A stretch of 19,092 nt of DNA, taken from the NCBI GenBank assembly GCA_002352045.1, contig DEHT01000093.1, positions 4,447 through 23,538 on the forward strand. Reading direction: 5' to 3'. Shown in pieces: positions 1 to 7,531 of the stretch; the stretch's first letter is position 1, and the number at the start of each line of letters is the position of its first letter. Source of the DNA: Chitinophagaceae bacterium UBA2793 (GTDB taxonomy: Bacteria; Bacteroidota; Bacteroidia; Chitinophagales; Chitinophagaceae). Made by a program: the position numbers and the translations under genes. Under the pieces are notes generated by a model that was not told the origin of the DNA, did not search any database, and was given only the letters and a program-made list of their open reading frames with translations.

Positions 1-426
1 AACATTGCAGAACATACCACAGCATACAAATATGATTTTATAATAAGCAATCCACCTTTTTTTGAAAACGATTTAAAAAGTGCTGATGAAGAAAGAAATG
101 CAGCCATGCATAGCAGCACATTAACCTTGCAGAATTTATTATTACAAGTAAAAAGCTTATTAAACCACAATGGCAAAGTTGCTGTATTGATACCCTATAA
201 ACGATGCAACTATTTTGAACAGCTTTTAATCGAAAATGATTTTTTTATTCACCAACAGTTGAATGTAAAACAATCTGTAAACCATGATTTTTTTAGGAGC
301 CAATATATTTTTTCGCTACAACCGGGTACAGCACTGGAAAGAAATGAATTAATGATACATGACAGCAACAAACAATATACAACAGCGTTCACAGATTTAT
401 TAAAAGACTATTACTTAAAATTATAA
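1..426 (+). CDS. trmN6: tRNA1(Val) A37 N6-methyltransferase, 3' part
   Basis: The open frame runs from the first base and ends in TAA at 424-426, so 141 C-terminal residues are visible and the start lies outside the window. The residues SNPPF (nt 46-60) form the NPPF catalytic motif of N6-adenine methyltransferases. The segment after it, with a hydrophobic strand in GKVAVLIPY, looks like the second half of a Rossmann-fold methyltransferase. The small size and motif context fit the YfiC/TrmN6 family, which methylates A37 of tRNA1(Val) using S-adenosylmethionine. The SAM-binding glycine motif should lie upstream and is not visible. Other N6-adenine methyltransferases, such as HemK/PrmC-like proteins, are possible, but PrmC would be longer after NPPY. 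No terminator hairpin is evident in the 60 bases that follow. Confidence 0.8.
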   Translation, partial: NIAEHTTAYKYDFIISNPPFFENDLKSADEERNAAMHSSTLTLQNLLLQVKSLLNHNGKVAVLIPYKRCNYFEQLLIENDFFIHQQLNVKQSVNHDFFRSQYIFSLQPGTALERNELMIHDSNKQYTTAFTDLLKDYYLKL

Positions 427-469
427 CTATCTCCCAATATTTTTTTGGAACACCGATTGAGCTGTATTT

Positions 470-490
470 TTTTGACTTTTTACTTTTTAC
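470..490. repeat. Short heptamer tandem repeat (TTTTGAC/TTTTTAC)
   Basis: Three 7-base units, TTTTGAC, TTTTTAC and TTTTTAC, lie head to tail and run into the stop codon (TAA on the minus strand, 487-489) of the neighbouring dehydrogenase gene. The same TTTTGAC unit recurs as perfect copies at the far end of the window (19071-19091), so this looks like a dispersed intergenic heptamer family rather than chance T-richness. Function is unknown. Confidence 0.5.
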
Positions 491-1698
491 TTACTTATAC
501 CTTCTGCATAGGCTTGCATATAATCATAGGCTTTGGTAAGTTTTCCTTCTTTTACAATGGTAGCTTTATCAATAACAGCAGAATTTCCCTGTATTAAATC
601 GTTAAGGATATATTTTATTAACTGTTCTCCAAAATATCGGCTGGCGTCTTTTGGCAATTCGTTGGGTAGGTTGCCTACTGCCATTATATCAACTGTATGA
701 GGCAAGTAGGGTTCAGTTTTTTCAAAACTATTTTTATCAACGCCATACACTGGGTCTGCAATGGTACTATCGCCTAAGTTGCAAGGCACCGATCCGTTTT
801 TATCATCAGTAACATCTGCAATTGTTTTTATTCTAAAAGTTGGTTCTTTTAAATCATCCCATTCAAACAAACGGGGGATTCCCTCTTCCCAATAAACCCC
901 ATTCATTAAAATATCGGTATGAGATAAATAGTTTCTAAAAAGATTATTATATAATTGTGGATGGTTGTGAAAATGCTCCCTGTTATACTTTCCGCCATCC
1001 TTAGGCGCATACAAATCTGCTCCTTTTAAATGAACATACACCGGATAGGTAAAGTCTCTTTTCAAATAATCATCGGGCTCCACTTCATGAATGCCCAATA
1101 AATTCATAATCTCCAATAACCCATGCGCTACCCTTCCGCTACCTGTAACAGCAATATTAATATTGGGAAGTTTTAATCCAAAATAAGTATGAATGAGCCT
1201 TTGAAAAGTACTGGCAGCACCCACCCTGTCTAAATTATAAGCGCCGGTTTTATTTCCGTAAGCCATCATTCCGTTATGAGCGCCCACAATGCCGGCAAAA
1301 AAACCAAATCCTATAATTCTTGCTCCATCTTCATGTTCGAGGCATTCGTAATCAATAAGCGTAATTTTTTTACGAATAATTTCCTGCAACATATTTTGAT
1401 TATAAGGTTGCAGTTTTTTAGTATGAGAGAAAAAGAGATAAGTTTTGCCTTCTATGAGCATTTCAACCGGCACCTCTTTGATGCCCAATAATATATCAGC
1501 CTCTGCTATATTCTCCTTAACCTCCACACCTGCCGAAACATATTCAGCATCGCTAAAACAGCGGCCCGTACTGGTTTGTACAATAATTTTAACATCGGGC
1601 CTGTTCATGTGCATCCATCTGCATTGTGCAGGTGTGAGTGCTACCCTGTTATCGGAGGGAACTTTACCCTCTCTAATTAATCCAATGGTAATCATCAA
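487..1698 (-). CDS. Saccharopine/alanine dehydrogenase-like NAD(P) oxidoreductase
   Basis: This 403-residue cytosolic protein starts MMITIGLIREGK and continues DNRVALTP, the usual N-terminus of the alanine dehydrogenase/transhydrogenase (AlaDh_PNT) fold. Lys74 (GIKEVP) and His92 (FFSHTKK) sit where the catalytic Lys/His pair of saccharopine dehydrogenase (Lys1) is found. A dinucleotide-binding loop, GSGRVAHG, lies at residues 186-193. DVTDDKNGSVP and the ADPVYGVD segment are also Lys1-like. Lys1-type enzymes interconvert saccharopine with lysine and 2-oxoglutarate using NAD+; the real substrate here is not determined by the sequence. Met1 and Met2 are adjacent and either could be the start. 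The gene is divergent from hscB, with 60 bases between them. No lysine-pathway neighbour is present, so a generic oxidoreductase label is safer than LYS1. Confidence 0.75.
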   Translation of the reverse strand: MMITIGLIREGKVPSDNRVALTPAQCRWMHMNRPDVKIIVQTSTGRCFSDAEYVSAGVEVKENIAEADILLGIKEVPVEMLIEGKTYLFFSHTKKLQPYNQNMLQEIIRKKITLIDYECLEHEDGARIIGFGFFAGIVGAHNGMMAYGNKTGAYNLDRVGAASTFQRLIHTYFGLKLPNINIAVTGSGRVAHGLLEIMNLLGIHEVEPDDYLKRDFTYPVYVHLKGADLYAPKDGGKYNREHFHNHPQLYNNLFRNYLSHTDILMNGVYWEEGIPRLFEWDDLKEPTFRIKTIADVTDDKNGSVPCNLGDSTIADPVYGVDKNSFEKTEPYLPHTVDIMAVGNLPNELPKDASRYFGEQLIKYILNDLIQGNSAVIDKATIVKEGKLTKAYDYMQAYAEGISK

Positions 1699-1746
1699 TC
1701 GAAAAATTTGTGCTGCAATTTAAGGCAATCATTGCAAAGGCATGGC

Positions 1747-1754
1747 TAACTTTG
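1747..1754 (+). promoter_or_regulatory. -7 element TAACTTTG of the hscB promoter
   Basis: TAACTTTG matches the Bacteroidota -7 consensus TAnnTTTG exactly. Its last G is only four bases from the hscB ATG, so transcription would begin at or within a few bases of the start codon. No convincing -33 TTG was found at the usual distance. Confidence 0.45.
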
Positions 1755-1758
1755 TGGC

Positions 1759-2247
1759 ATGAATTATTTTGAATTGTTCGGTTTGGAGCCGGCACCTGTG
1801 GTTGATAAATCAAAATTAAGTGTAAAGTATTTTGAATTGCAGAAACAGAACCATCCCGACTTTTTCTTACAGGATTCTGAAGCAGAAAAAGAAGAAGCTT
1901 TAGAGGTTTCAGCTAATATTAATAAGGCCTTCAATATTTTTAGGAACGAAATAAAAACACTGGAGTATTTTTTAGAATATAAAGGCTTTATAAAAGATGG
2001 CGAAAAATTTGAGCTACCGCAGGATTTTTTAATGGAAATGATGGAACTCAATGAAAGTTTTGATGAAAAAGACAATGAATCAATTACTGCAGAACTATCC
2101 GAAATAAACCAACAATTATCTGCCGAAGTGAAGCCCATTTTGGCAAATACAGCCTTGTACAACGATGTTCCATCGCTTGAAAAATTAAAGGAATGGTATT
2201 ACAAACAAAAATATTTGCAGCGTATTTTGGACAGATTAAGCGATTGA
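1759..2247 (+). CDS. hscB: Fe-S cluster assembly co-chaperone HscB
   Basis: This 162-residue J-type co-chaperone would bind the scaffold IscU and stimulate the ATPase of an Hsp70 (HscA or DnaK) during transfer of Fe-S clusters in the cytosol. The N-terminus MNYFELFGLEP is the J-domain start, and the invariant HPD tripeptide is at residues 32-34 (NHPDFF). The phrase ANINKAFNIFRN follows as the last J-domain helix. The C-terminal half (about 85-162) is helical, with the LMEMMELNE segment typical of the HscB scaffold-binding domain. Length is close to the usual 165-175 residues. Start at 1759 is supported by the J-domain start and the -7 element just before it. The tRNA-Leu gene lies 46 bases downstream and may be co-transcribed. 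No isc genes are in the window. Confidence 0.9.
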   Translation: MNYFELFGLEPAPVVDKSKLSVKYFELQKQNHPDFFLQDSEAEKEEALEVSANINKAFNIFRNEIKTLEYFLEYKGFIKDGEKFELPQDFLMEMMELNESFDEKDNESITAELSEINQQLSAEVKPILANTALYNDVPSLEKLKEWYYKQKYLQRILDRLSD

Positions 2248-2293
2248 TGTAATATTGCAACCCCAACACAGGTTGGAAGTTCTTTTTGAGTAT

Positions 2294-2377
2294 GCCCATG
2301 TGGCGGAATTGGTAGACGCAGCAGACTCAAAATCTGCCGTTCGCAAGGGCGTGAAGGTTCGATTCCTTTCGTGGGCA
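2294..2377 (+). tRNA. tRNA-Leu (anticodon CAA)
   Basis: The 84-base sequence folds as a class II tRNA. Acceptor arms GCCCATG and CGTGGGC pair over seven bases with one G-U, and the discriminator is A at 2377. The D arm is GCG/CGC. The anticodon stem GCAGA/TCTGC encloses the loop CTCAAAA, giving anticodon CAA at 2328-2330, which reads UUG. A long variable arm (TTCGCAAGGGC region) precedes a T arm with the TTCGATT loop. A long variable arm plus discriminator A fits leucine. The 3' CCA is not encoded, so it must be added after transcription. It lies just downstream of hscB and is followed at once by a terminator. Confidence 0.96.
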
Positions 2378-2382
2378 CAGTT

Positions 2383-2416
2383 AAAGCTTCGTTTTAAAAA
2401 CGGAGCTTTTTTATTT
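2383..2416 (+). terminator. Rho-independent terminator after tRNA-Leu
   Basis: AAAGCTTCGTTTT (2383-2395) is complementary to AAAACGGAGCTTT (2397-2409) with one G-U pair; the innermost A-T pairs open into the loop. The stem runs into a T tract at 2407-2413. It points along the plus strand. Read on the minus strand there is no T tract, so it is unlikely to serve the convergent DUF6122 gene. Confidence 0.85.
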
Positions 2417-2453
2417 TACAGCAGTCATTATTTAATTAGCAATCTATATATCG

Positions 2454-2768
2454 CTAACACTTCATCATTAAACAATCTACTCCATCGGCTGCCATGTGAA
2501 TGAGTAGCCCAATGGCAACCAACCTGGTTGGTTTCGGAAACAATAGAAGAATATATATTCCTATTGTCCAATAACTATGCAGCGGATGAAATCCAATACT
2601 GCACCTGCATGAATCAAATACCGGAATAGCCCACAGGTGGTCCAAATCTACTAACATTGTTGCTATTAAGATGAAATAGGTTCTCCATGGCCTGTTTTTG
2701 AAAAAAACAAAAGCTAACAGTAACGGAAAAACGAAATGAAATGAATAGTGAACAATGAATTGCAACAT
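2454..2768 (-). CDS. DUF6122 family integral membrane protein
   Basis: This 104-residue protein is mostly hydrophobic, with about three to four membrane helices. It begins LQFIVHYSFHFVFPLLLAF, carries MLVDLDHLWA near residues 38-47, then FDSCRCSIGFHPLHSYW and ends IHMAADGVDCL. His, Asp and Cys residues sit at conserved-looking positions (HY, LVDLDH, GFHPLHS, IHMAADGVD), reminiscent of membrane-bound metal-dependent hydrolases of the YdjM/YbcI type. I recognise the pattern as DUF6122, a Bacteroidota family of unknown function. Its ATG overlaps the stop of the upstream gene by one base (TGATG), so translational coupling is likely. It is the last gene of a three-gene run transcribed leftward toward tRNA-Leu. 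Confidence 0.75.
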   Translation of the reverse strand: MLQFIVHYSFHFVFPLLLAFVFFKNRPWRTYFILIATMLVDLDHLWAIPVFDSCRCSIGFHPLHSYWTIGIYILLLFPKPTRLVAIGLLIHMAADGVDCLMMKC

Positions 2769-3709
2769 CAGGATAGGCTTTTGGTTCCCCTGGCAACCAT
2801 TTGTCCTTTGTGAAAAATTTGAATACTGTAAGTGCCTTTTTGAAAACTGGATGATGGCACCGAAAAGTTTAAAGATTTATTTTCGCCCTTGTCAATATCA
2901 AACCTCAGTTTGCAACTATATATGCGTGAACCTTCTTTGGTTTCAAAGCTACCACTATCCCAACCCGATTGCTTGAGTAGCTTTCCATCGGGCTGCGTAA
3001 TTACCACAAACATTTCAACCGAACTATTGTTATCGTTGCCAGTTACATCCACATTGCCCCTAAGCCTTACTCTATCCCCTTCCGGCTCAGCTCTTAGCTG
3101 AATGGCTTGCACCTGCATAGCAGAAACAGCTGCTTGAGAGGTACTATTTACTACCGGAACAATTTCTATTGGCTGTTGACCTGCAAAACCGTTTGAGGTA
3201 CCAGCCTTAGCGGATGAAGCTACACTATTAACAGAAGTTAACTGGCGTAATAAATTACTGAGACGAATATTTTCGGCAGCTACATCGTTGTATTTTTTTC
3301 TCCAATCTTCCAACCTAAGTTGCAATGCAACTAGTTTCAAATTGGCCGATTCCATTTCGGATGGAGTTTTGTTTGACGCAAGAATTTGCGAAATTTCTGT
3401 GCGTATTTGCGAAAACTCACTGTATTTCTGTTCTATATTTTCCTGGATAGAATCTGCATTGTTATTGGCTACATCTAACTGTCTGTTCAATTGGGCCCAG
3501 GTGGCTTCGTATCTTTTTTGTAAAGAATCATTTAAACTTTTTACAGAAACAACAGAATCTTTAGTAGCTACAGATGGTTTTACTTTTACATCTTTAGCTG
3601 CACTTTTATAATACATGAAGGCCCAGGCAAATAAAATGATGAATGCAAGCAAAAGCAAGCATAGGGCAAGCAATATTAAAAATGATATCCTCGACTCTTT
3701 CAGTTTCAT
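2768..3709 (-). CDS. Membrane-anchored coiled-coil protein, unknown function
   Basis: I do not recognise a named family for this 313-residue protein. It has one strong membrane helix near residues 10-32 (LILLALCLLLLAFIILF) preceded by basic residues, which suggests an inner-membrane anchor with the rest in the periplasm. Residues about 55-160 are Leu/Gln/Glu-rich with heptad character, a probable coiled coil. A Ser/Ala/Thr-rich linker follows (160-195). The last 110 residues look like a beta-sandwich: alternating strands (VRLRGNVDVTG, VEMFVVITQPDG) ending FQKGTYSIQIFHKGQM, a pattern often seen in Ig-like domains. It lies 11 bases after the exported Ppx-like gene and overlaps the DUF6122 start by one base, so the three are probably one operon. 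The coiled coil may drive oligomerisation or partner binding; this is inference. Confidence 0.65.
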   Translation of the reverse strand: MKLKESRISFLILLALCLLLLAFIILFAWAFMYYKSAAKDVKVKPSVATKDSVVSVKSLNDSLQKRYEATWAQLNRQLDVANNNADSIQENIEQKYSEFSQIRTEISQILASNKTPSEMESANLKLVALQLRLEDWRKKYNDVAAENIRLSNLLRQLTSVNSVASSAKAGTSNGFAGQQPIEIVPVVNSTSQAAVSAMQVQAIQLRAEPEGDRVRLRGNVDVTGNDNNSSVEMFVVITQPDGKLLKQSGWDSGSFETKEGSRIYSCKLRFDIDKGENKSLNFSVPSSSFQKGTYSIQIFHKGQMVARGTKSLS

Positions 3710-3720
3710 ATTCTTAAATC

Positions 3721-4875
3721 CTATCTACCGGAAACAATTTGTTTATCAACATAAGCAGAAATCCAACCTACTTGCCCGTTTTTAACCAAATAGAATTGCT
3801 TTTGTTCATACACCCCTTCAAACTGCCGCATAATACGCAGCAATAATCCCGTTCCGGCCATAAGTGCTCTTTGGTCAAACACTTTGTGAATGGTTTTTGT
3901 GGTAGCCCCAATTTCCTTTTTATCTGAAGCATTAACACTAAGCCTGGCTAATATTGATTCAGATGAATAGTATGCAGCATTTTCATAAATCCGGTTATAA
4001 AATTGTTCTACTTCACTGTAAGTTACCGGCACCACATCATCGTTATTCAATTCAGGATGTATAAGGTTGGCAAGCGACCATGCAATTCCTCCACTAAACG
4101 CAATGTTATCGCTCATATTGTATGCCCCGCTCACATTTACAGCATACACTATTTCCTGATTGGCACTACCTTCCAATACTCTAAATAATTGTTTGCGATA
4201 ATTGGCCAAGCTTACATCAGACTCCATTCTTTTTTCTGTAGCGTTGGCCACACTTTTGGTACCCCAGGTTAATTCAAACAATCGTATGTTGCTAATATCC
4301 ACATTGGGAAAATAACCTCCTTTTGTATTTCCGCTGCCAATGTCAATTAAAAATGTAGAAAATCTTTTTGACGGAGGCACTATTCCTAAATGAGATAACC
4401 TTGCTTCGTCTTGAACACTTACTAATTCAAATGATCGCTGTGGCTCAAGCACATTTTTCCTAAAGGAAGCGCTCAACTTTTCTACCCATATTTTATTATT
4501 TTCTTTTTCTGACAATACCTTTACGCCACTGCTCATTACCGTAAAAATATTTTGTGTGGGGATACCCAAATTTTTATTGGCCTGCATGTACAATGCGGTA
4601 AGTGCATTTAAAGTGGCTTGATAAGTGGGTTCGTTAAAGCTAATGAAATCGGTATTTACAGAGGTATCTTTTAATGTATTGAAATTACCAGATTCATCTT
4701 CATTTTTTTCTATTTCCAATACCGACATTTTAACACCCTTTGACCCCACTTCTATACCTGCATACACTGCCGATTTTTTAAATTTTAATTTAAAACTTTG
4801 CTGGCCGTTTGCAAATACAAAGCAACCGGTACTCAAAAGCAAAAAAGCTAATTTTTTATATAACCCAAAAATCAT
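3721..4875 (-). CDS. Exported protein with Ppx/GppA (ASKHA)-like motifs
   Basis: The 384-residue product starts with a signal peptide: basic YKK, a hydrophobic core, then FANGQ near residue 22-25. Cys18 is not in a good lipobox, so signal peptidase I cleavage is more likely. The mature part has the landmarks of the Ppx/GppA polyphosphatase and pppGpp phosphatase fold: phosphate-1 loop AGIEVGSKGVKMSV (39-52), DEARLSHLGI (156-165) where Ppx proteins have EEARL, phosphate-2 loop LIDIGSGNTKGG (176-187), FSGGIAWSLANL (260-271) and a C-terminal RALMAGTGLLL (336-346). The first acidic residue is Glu where Asp is usual. The end, NGQVGWISAYV, resembles the end of an SH3b motif. Known family members act in the cytosol, so export is unexpected. 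It is the first gene of a leftward run with the coiled-coil and DUF6122 genes. Confidence 0.62.
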   Translation of the reverse strand: MIFGLYKKLAFLLLSTGCFVFANGQQSFKLKFKKSAVYAGIEVGSKGVKMSVLEIEKNEDESGNFNTLKDTSVNTDFISFNEPTYQATLNALTALYMQANKNLGIPTQNIFTVMSSGVKVLSEKENNKIWVEKLSASFRKNVLEPQRSFELVSVQDEARLSHLGIVPPSKRFSTFLIDIGSGNTKGGYFPNVDISNIRLFELTWGTKSVANATEKRMESDVSLANYRKQLFRVLEGSANQEIVYAVNVSGAYNMSDNIAFSGGIAWSLANLIHPELNNDDVVPVTYSEVEQFYNRIYENAAYYSSESILARLSVNASDKKEIGATTKTIHKVFDQRALMAGTGLLLRIMRQFEGVYEQKQFYLVKNGQVGWISAYVDKQIVSGR

Positions 4876-5217
4876 ATTAAAGAGAATTTACAAAGTAAAA
4901 ATACTGTTTAAATGCGTGCTTCTTCTCCCTTATGCACATGTGTGAAAAAATGGTGTAAAACAGGCAGGCAATTTGTCACTTTCCTCCATTAGACCACTTA
5001 AACCTCTTTTAAAAACCAAACTGTTCTCGAACTTGACTTTGTTGAAAATTACTTGCCCAATTTACTTTAGTACAATGTTGCAACCCTTTCAATAATGTTT
5101 TTACAAGTGAAATAATAAACTTTAAGGTTGGCAAACCCGCTCAAATGCATCTCAGTTTCTGGAACATTCTAAGTATCAACCATCATTTCTTTTTAAATTT
5201 GCAATAAAATTTCATAC
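4876..5217. other. Divergent intergenic region without a gene
   Basis: This 342-base AT-rich stretch separates the leftward Ppx-like operon from the rightward histidine kinase gene. It should hold both promoters. The only clean TAnnTTTG match is at its right end (5194-5201). For the leftward operon only an imperfect TACTTTG-like element (one spacer base short) near 4890 was seen. Open frames are short (for example about 20 codons from 5145) and not convincing. No repeat, tRNA or TGATAnnnGTCA box was found. Confidence 0.5.
5194..5201 (+). promoter_or_regulatory. -7 element TAAATTTG before the histidine kinase
   Basis: TAAATTTG matches TAnnTTTG and lies 16 bases before the TTG chosen as the kinase start, leaving a leader of about 11 bases. 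The stop codon TAA at 5194-5196, in frame with the kinase, rules out any earlier start. Confidence 0.4.
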
Positions 5218-6501
5218 TTGGAAAATGAATTGCAGAAAGAAACCGAAAGGTTTCGGGCACTTTTTGAATATGCCTCTATTGGTATAGTACTTTGTAGGGC
5301 AGATGGTAAAATAGATATGGCAAACAATTATTTACTTGCTCAATTCGGCTATTCCAGTAAAGAAGAGTTGCTGGGAAAACACATTGAATTGCTCATACCT
5401 CAGCGCTATCAACATAAGCATAAAGCGCATAGAAATGAGTATAATAAAAGACCCGAACATCGATCAATGGGCATTGGCAGAGATTTATACGCCCTTAAAA
5501 AAAATGGTGAGGAATTTCCGGTAGAAGTAAGTTTAAGCCCTTATAACGACGAAACAGGCCCACATATTATAGCTTTTGTAATAGACACCACTTTTAGGAA
5601 ACAAATTGAAATGGATGTATTACAAAAGCAGCAACAACTGGAAGTTACCAACAAAAAAATTGAGCAACTCAACAATGAGCTTGAAGCGAAAGTGAACGAA
5701 AGAACCAGCCAGCTATCAAATGCATTAGAACAAATAGAGGCATCGAGAGATGATTTGAAAAATGCACTGAACCGTGAAAAAGAACTGGGCGATTTGAAAA
5801 GCAGGTTTGTTTCAATGGCTTCGCATGAATTTAGAACTCCTCTTAGCACTATTCTTTCTTCAGCATCGTTGTTAGCAAAATATACCCAAAAAGAAGAGCA
5901 GGATAAACGAGACAAGCATATTCAACGCATCAAAAATTCAGTAAATACGCTCACCGATATCCTGAATGAATTTTTATCGTTGGGAAGAATTGAAGACGGC
6001 AAAATTTCTGTTCGATTCAATAGCTTTAATGCAAAAGAATTTGTGGCCAACCTTTGTTCCGAAATGGGCATACATGTGAGGGCAACTCAAAAAATCATTT
6101 ATTCACATAAAGGAGATGAACTGGCTTACCTCGACGAATCGTTACTGAGGAATATATTATTTAACTTGCTGAGCAATGCTATAAAATTCAGCAATGAAGA
6201 TGGTGTTATAAATGTAGAAACCAAACAAAATAAAAAAGGATTTTCTTTAACCGTAAGCGACGAAGGTATAGGCATTTCCAAAGAAGATCAACAGCATTTG
6301 TTTGAACGATTTTTTAGAGCTGCCAATGTTACCAATATTCAAGGTACCGGACTTGGTTTGCACATAGTAGGCAAATACACCGAACTGATGAATGGAAAAA
6401 TAAAATTTAAAAGCGAACTAGATAAAGGCACCAGCATACATATACATTTTGATAACCTTTTGAGCATACATGAAACAGCACATACTACTAATAGAAGATA
6501 A
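5218..6501 (+). CDS. Cytoplasmic PAS-domain sensor histidine kinase
   Basis: This 427-residue kinase would autophosphorylate on His and pass the phosphate to the overlapping response regulator. In order: PAS domain (about 9-128, from FRALFEYASIGIVLC to HIIAFVIDTTFRKQ), a coiled-coil linker (130-190), the HisKA H-box SHEFRTPLS with His203, and the ATPase domain with N-box NLLSNAIKFS (Asn320), G1 DEGIGIS (348-354), F-box FERFF and G2 GTGLGL (376-381). There is no membrane segment or signal peptide, so the signal is sensed in the cytosol, perhaps redox, oxygen or a bound ligand. PAS residues do not reveal a cofactor. The start is TTG at 5218: the next Met is residue 34, inside the PAS core, and an in-frame stop lies just upstream. 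The gene overlaps the regulator gene by 32 bases. Confidence 0.92.
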   Translation: MENELQKETERFRALFEYASIGIVLCRADGKIDMANNYLLAQFGYSSKEELLGKHIELLIPQRYQHKHKAHRNEYNKRPEHRSMGIGRDLYALKKNGEEFPVEVSLSPYNDETGPHIIAFVIDTTFRKQIEMDVLQKQQQLEVTNKKIEQLNNELEAKVNERTSQLSNALEQIEASRDDLKNALNREKELGDLKSRFVSMASHEFRTPLSTILSSASLLAKYTQKEEQDKRDKHIQRIKNSVNTLTDILNEFLSLGRIEDGKISVRFNSFNAKEFVANLCSEMGIHVRATQKIIYSHKGDELAYLDESLLRNILFNLLSNAIKFSNEDGVINVETKQNKKGFSLTVSDEGIGISKEDQQHLFERFFRAANVTNIQGTGLGLHIVGKYTELMNGKIKFKSELDKGTSIHIHFDNLLSIHETAHTTNRR

Positions 6502-7531
6502 CGACGAAATAAGAGAGAATACTTCAGAAATTCTTGAACTGGCCAATTACAAGGTTACCGTTGCAGAGAATGGAAAAGTAGGCGTAGCAAAAGCAATGAC
6601 GGAAAAACCTGATCTTATTATTTGCGATATAATGATGCCGGTACTGGACGGTTATGGCACTTTGCACCTGTTGAGTAAAAATGATGAACTCAACTGCATT
6701 CCTTTTATATTCTTAACGGCCAAGTCAGACAGAGCCGACCTTAGAAAAGGTATGGAAATGGGGGCCGATGATTATATTACCAAACCATTTACCGATTTAG
6801 AATTACTCAACGCAATTGAACGAAGACTTAAAAAGGTAAAGCAGTTTCAAAAACAATATACTGCTGATGCAGAAGGTATGAGGCAACTTATACGAGATAT
6901 GCAAGTAATGCCCGACCTTACAACCATTGCAGACAACCAGCCTGAAAGCAGCTACCATAAAAAGCAAACCATTTATAGCTATGGGCAACATCCTAAAAAA
7001 TTATATTTCTTAAAAAGTGGAAAAGTAAAAACTTTTGTAAGCAACGAATTTGGAAAAGACTTAACCATTGGCCTCTATTCTTCCGGAGATTTTTTTGGCT
7101 ATACTGCTCTTTTGGAAGGAGAGCTTTATAAAGAAACCGCAGAAGCAATAGACAACGTGGTGGTTTCAGAAATTCCTATTGAGTCTTTTGAAAAATTGCT
7201 GTATTACAATAAAGATGCCACCCGCAAGCTGATACAATTGCTTGCCAACAACATTACAGAAAAAGAAAAACAACTATTAGATATAGCTTATGATTCTTTG
7301 CGCAAAAGAGTAGCTTCAGCTTTAATAACACTGCACAAAAAATATTGTCAGCCCAACGAAGAAAATTTTTCTATTCAAATATCAAGAGAAGACCTTGCCA
7401 ATATTGCGGCTACTGCTACAGAATCCCTCATACGAACATTAAGCGATTTTAAACATGAAAGGCTAATTGATATAAACGGAAGCAAAATCACCATACTAAA
7501 CGAACAAAAACTGATGAATATGCTTAACTAA
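6470..7531 (+). CDS. Response regulator with CRP/FNR-type output (REC-cNMP-HTH)
   Basis: This 353-residue regulator has an N-terminal receiver (1-120) with acidic pocket ED (9-10), phospho-acceptor Asp53 (ICDIMMP), Thr83 and Lys105 (YITKPF). A cNMP-binding-like beta barrel follows (about 155-265; YFLKSGKVKTF, GDFFGYTALLEGE), then a CRP-type helix-turn-helix (about 300-345; ISREDLANIAATATES). Aligned to FNR, Glu318 and Arg322 fall on the recognition-helix Glu209 and Arg213, while FNR Ser212 is Ile321. Only three cysteines, scattered, are present, so there is no FNR-like Fe-S cluster. The barrel probably transmits phosphorylation rather than binding cAMP; this is inference. It overlaps the kinase by 32 bases and its end overlaps the convergent small gene by 8 bases. 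A natural target is the adjacent cbb3 locus. Confidence 0.9.
   Translation: MKQHILLIEDNDEIRENTSEILELANYKVTVAENGKVGVAKAMTEKPDLIICDIMMPVLDGYGTLHLLSKNDELNCIPFIFLTAKSDRADLRKGMEMGADDYITKPFTDLELLNAIERRLKKVKQFQKQYTADAEGMRQLIRDMQVMPDLTTIADNQPESSYHKKQTIYSYGQHPKKLYFLKSGKVKTFVSNEFGKDLTIGLYSSGDFFGYTALLEGELYKETAEAIDNVVVSEIPIESFEKLLYYNKDATRKLIQLLANNITEKEKQLLDIAYDSLRKRVASALITLHKKYCQPNEENFSIQISREDLANIAATATESLIRTLSDFKHERLIDINGSKITILNEQKLMNMLN

Noticed and set aside
2263..2276. CCAAC-ACAG-GTTGG hairpin after hscB as a terminator
   Set aside because: The stem is only five pairs, and it is followed by AAG before a short T run. It more likely allows read-through into tRNA-Leu, which has its own strong terminator.
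5145..5207. Short open frame of about 20 codons upstream of the histidine kinase
   Set aside because: It is too short, has no recognisable signal or family, and includes the -7 element of the kinase promoter.
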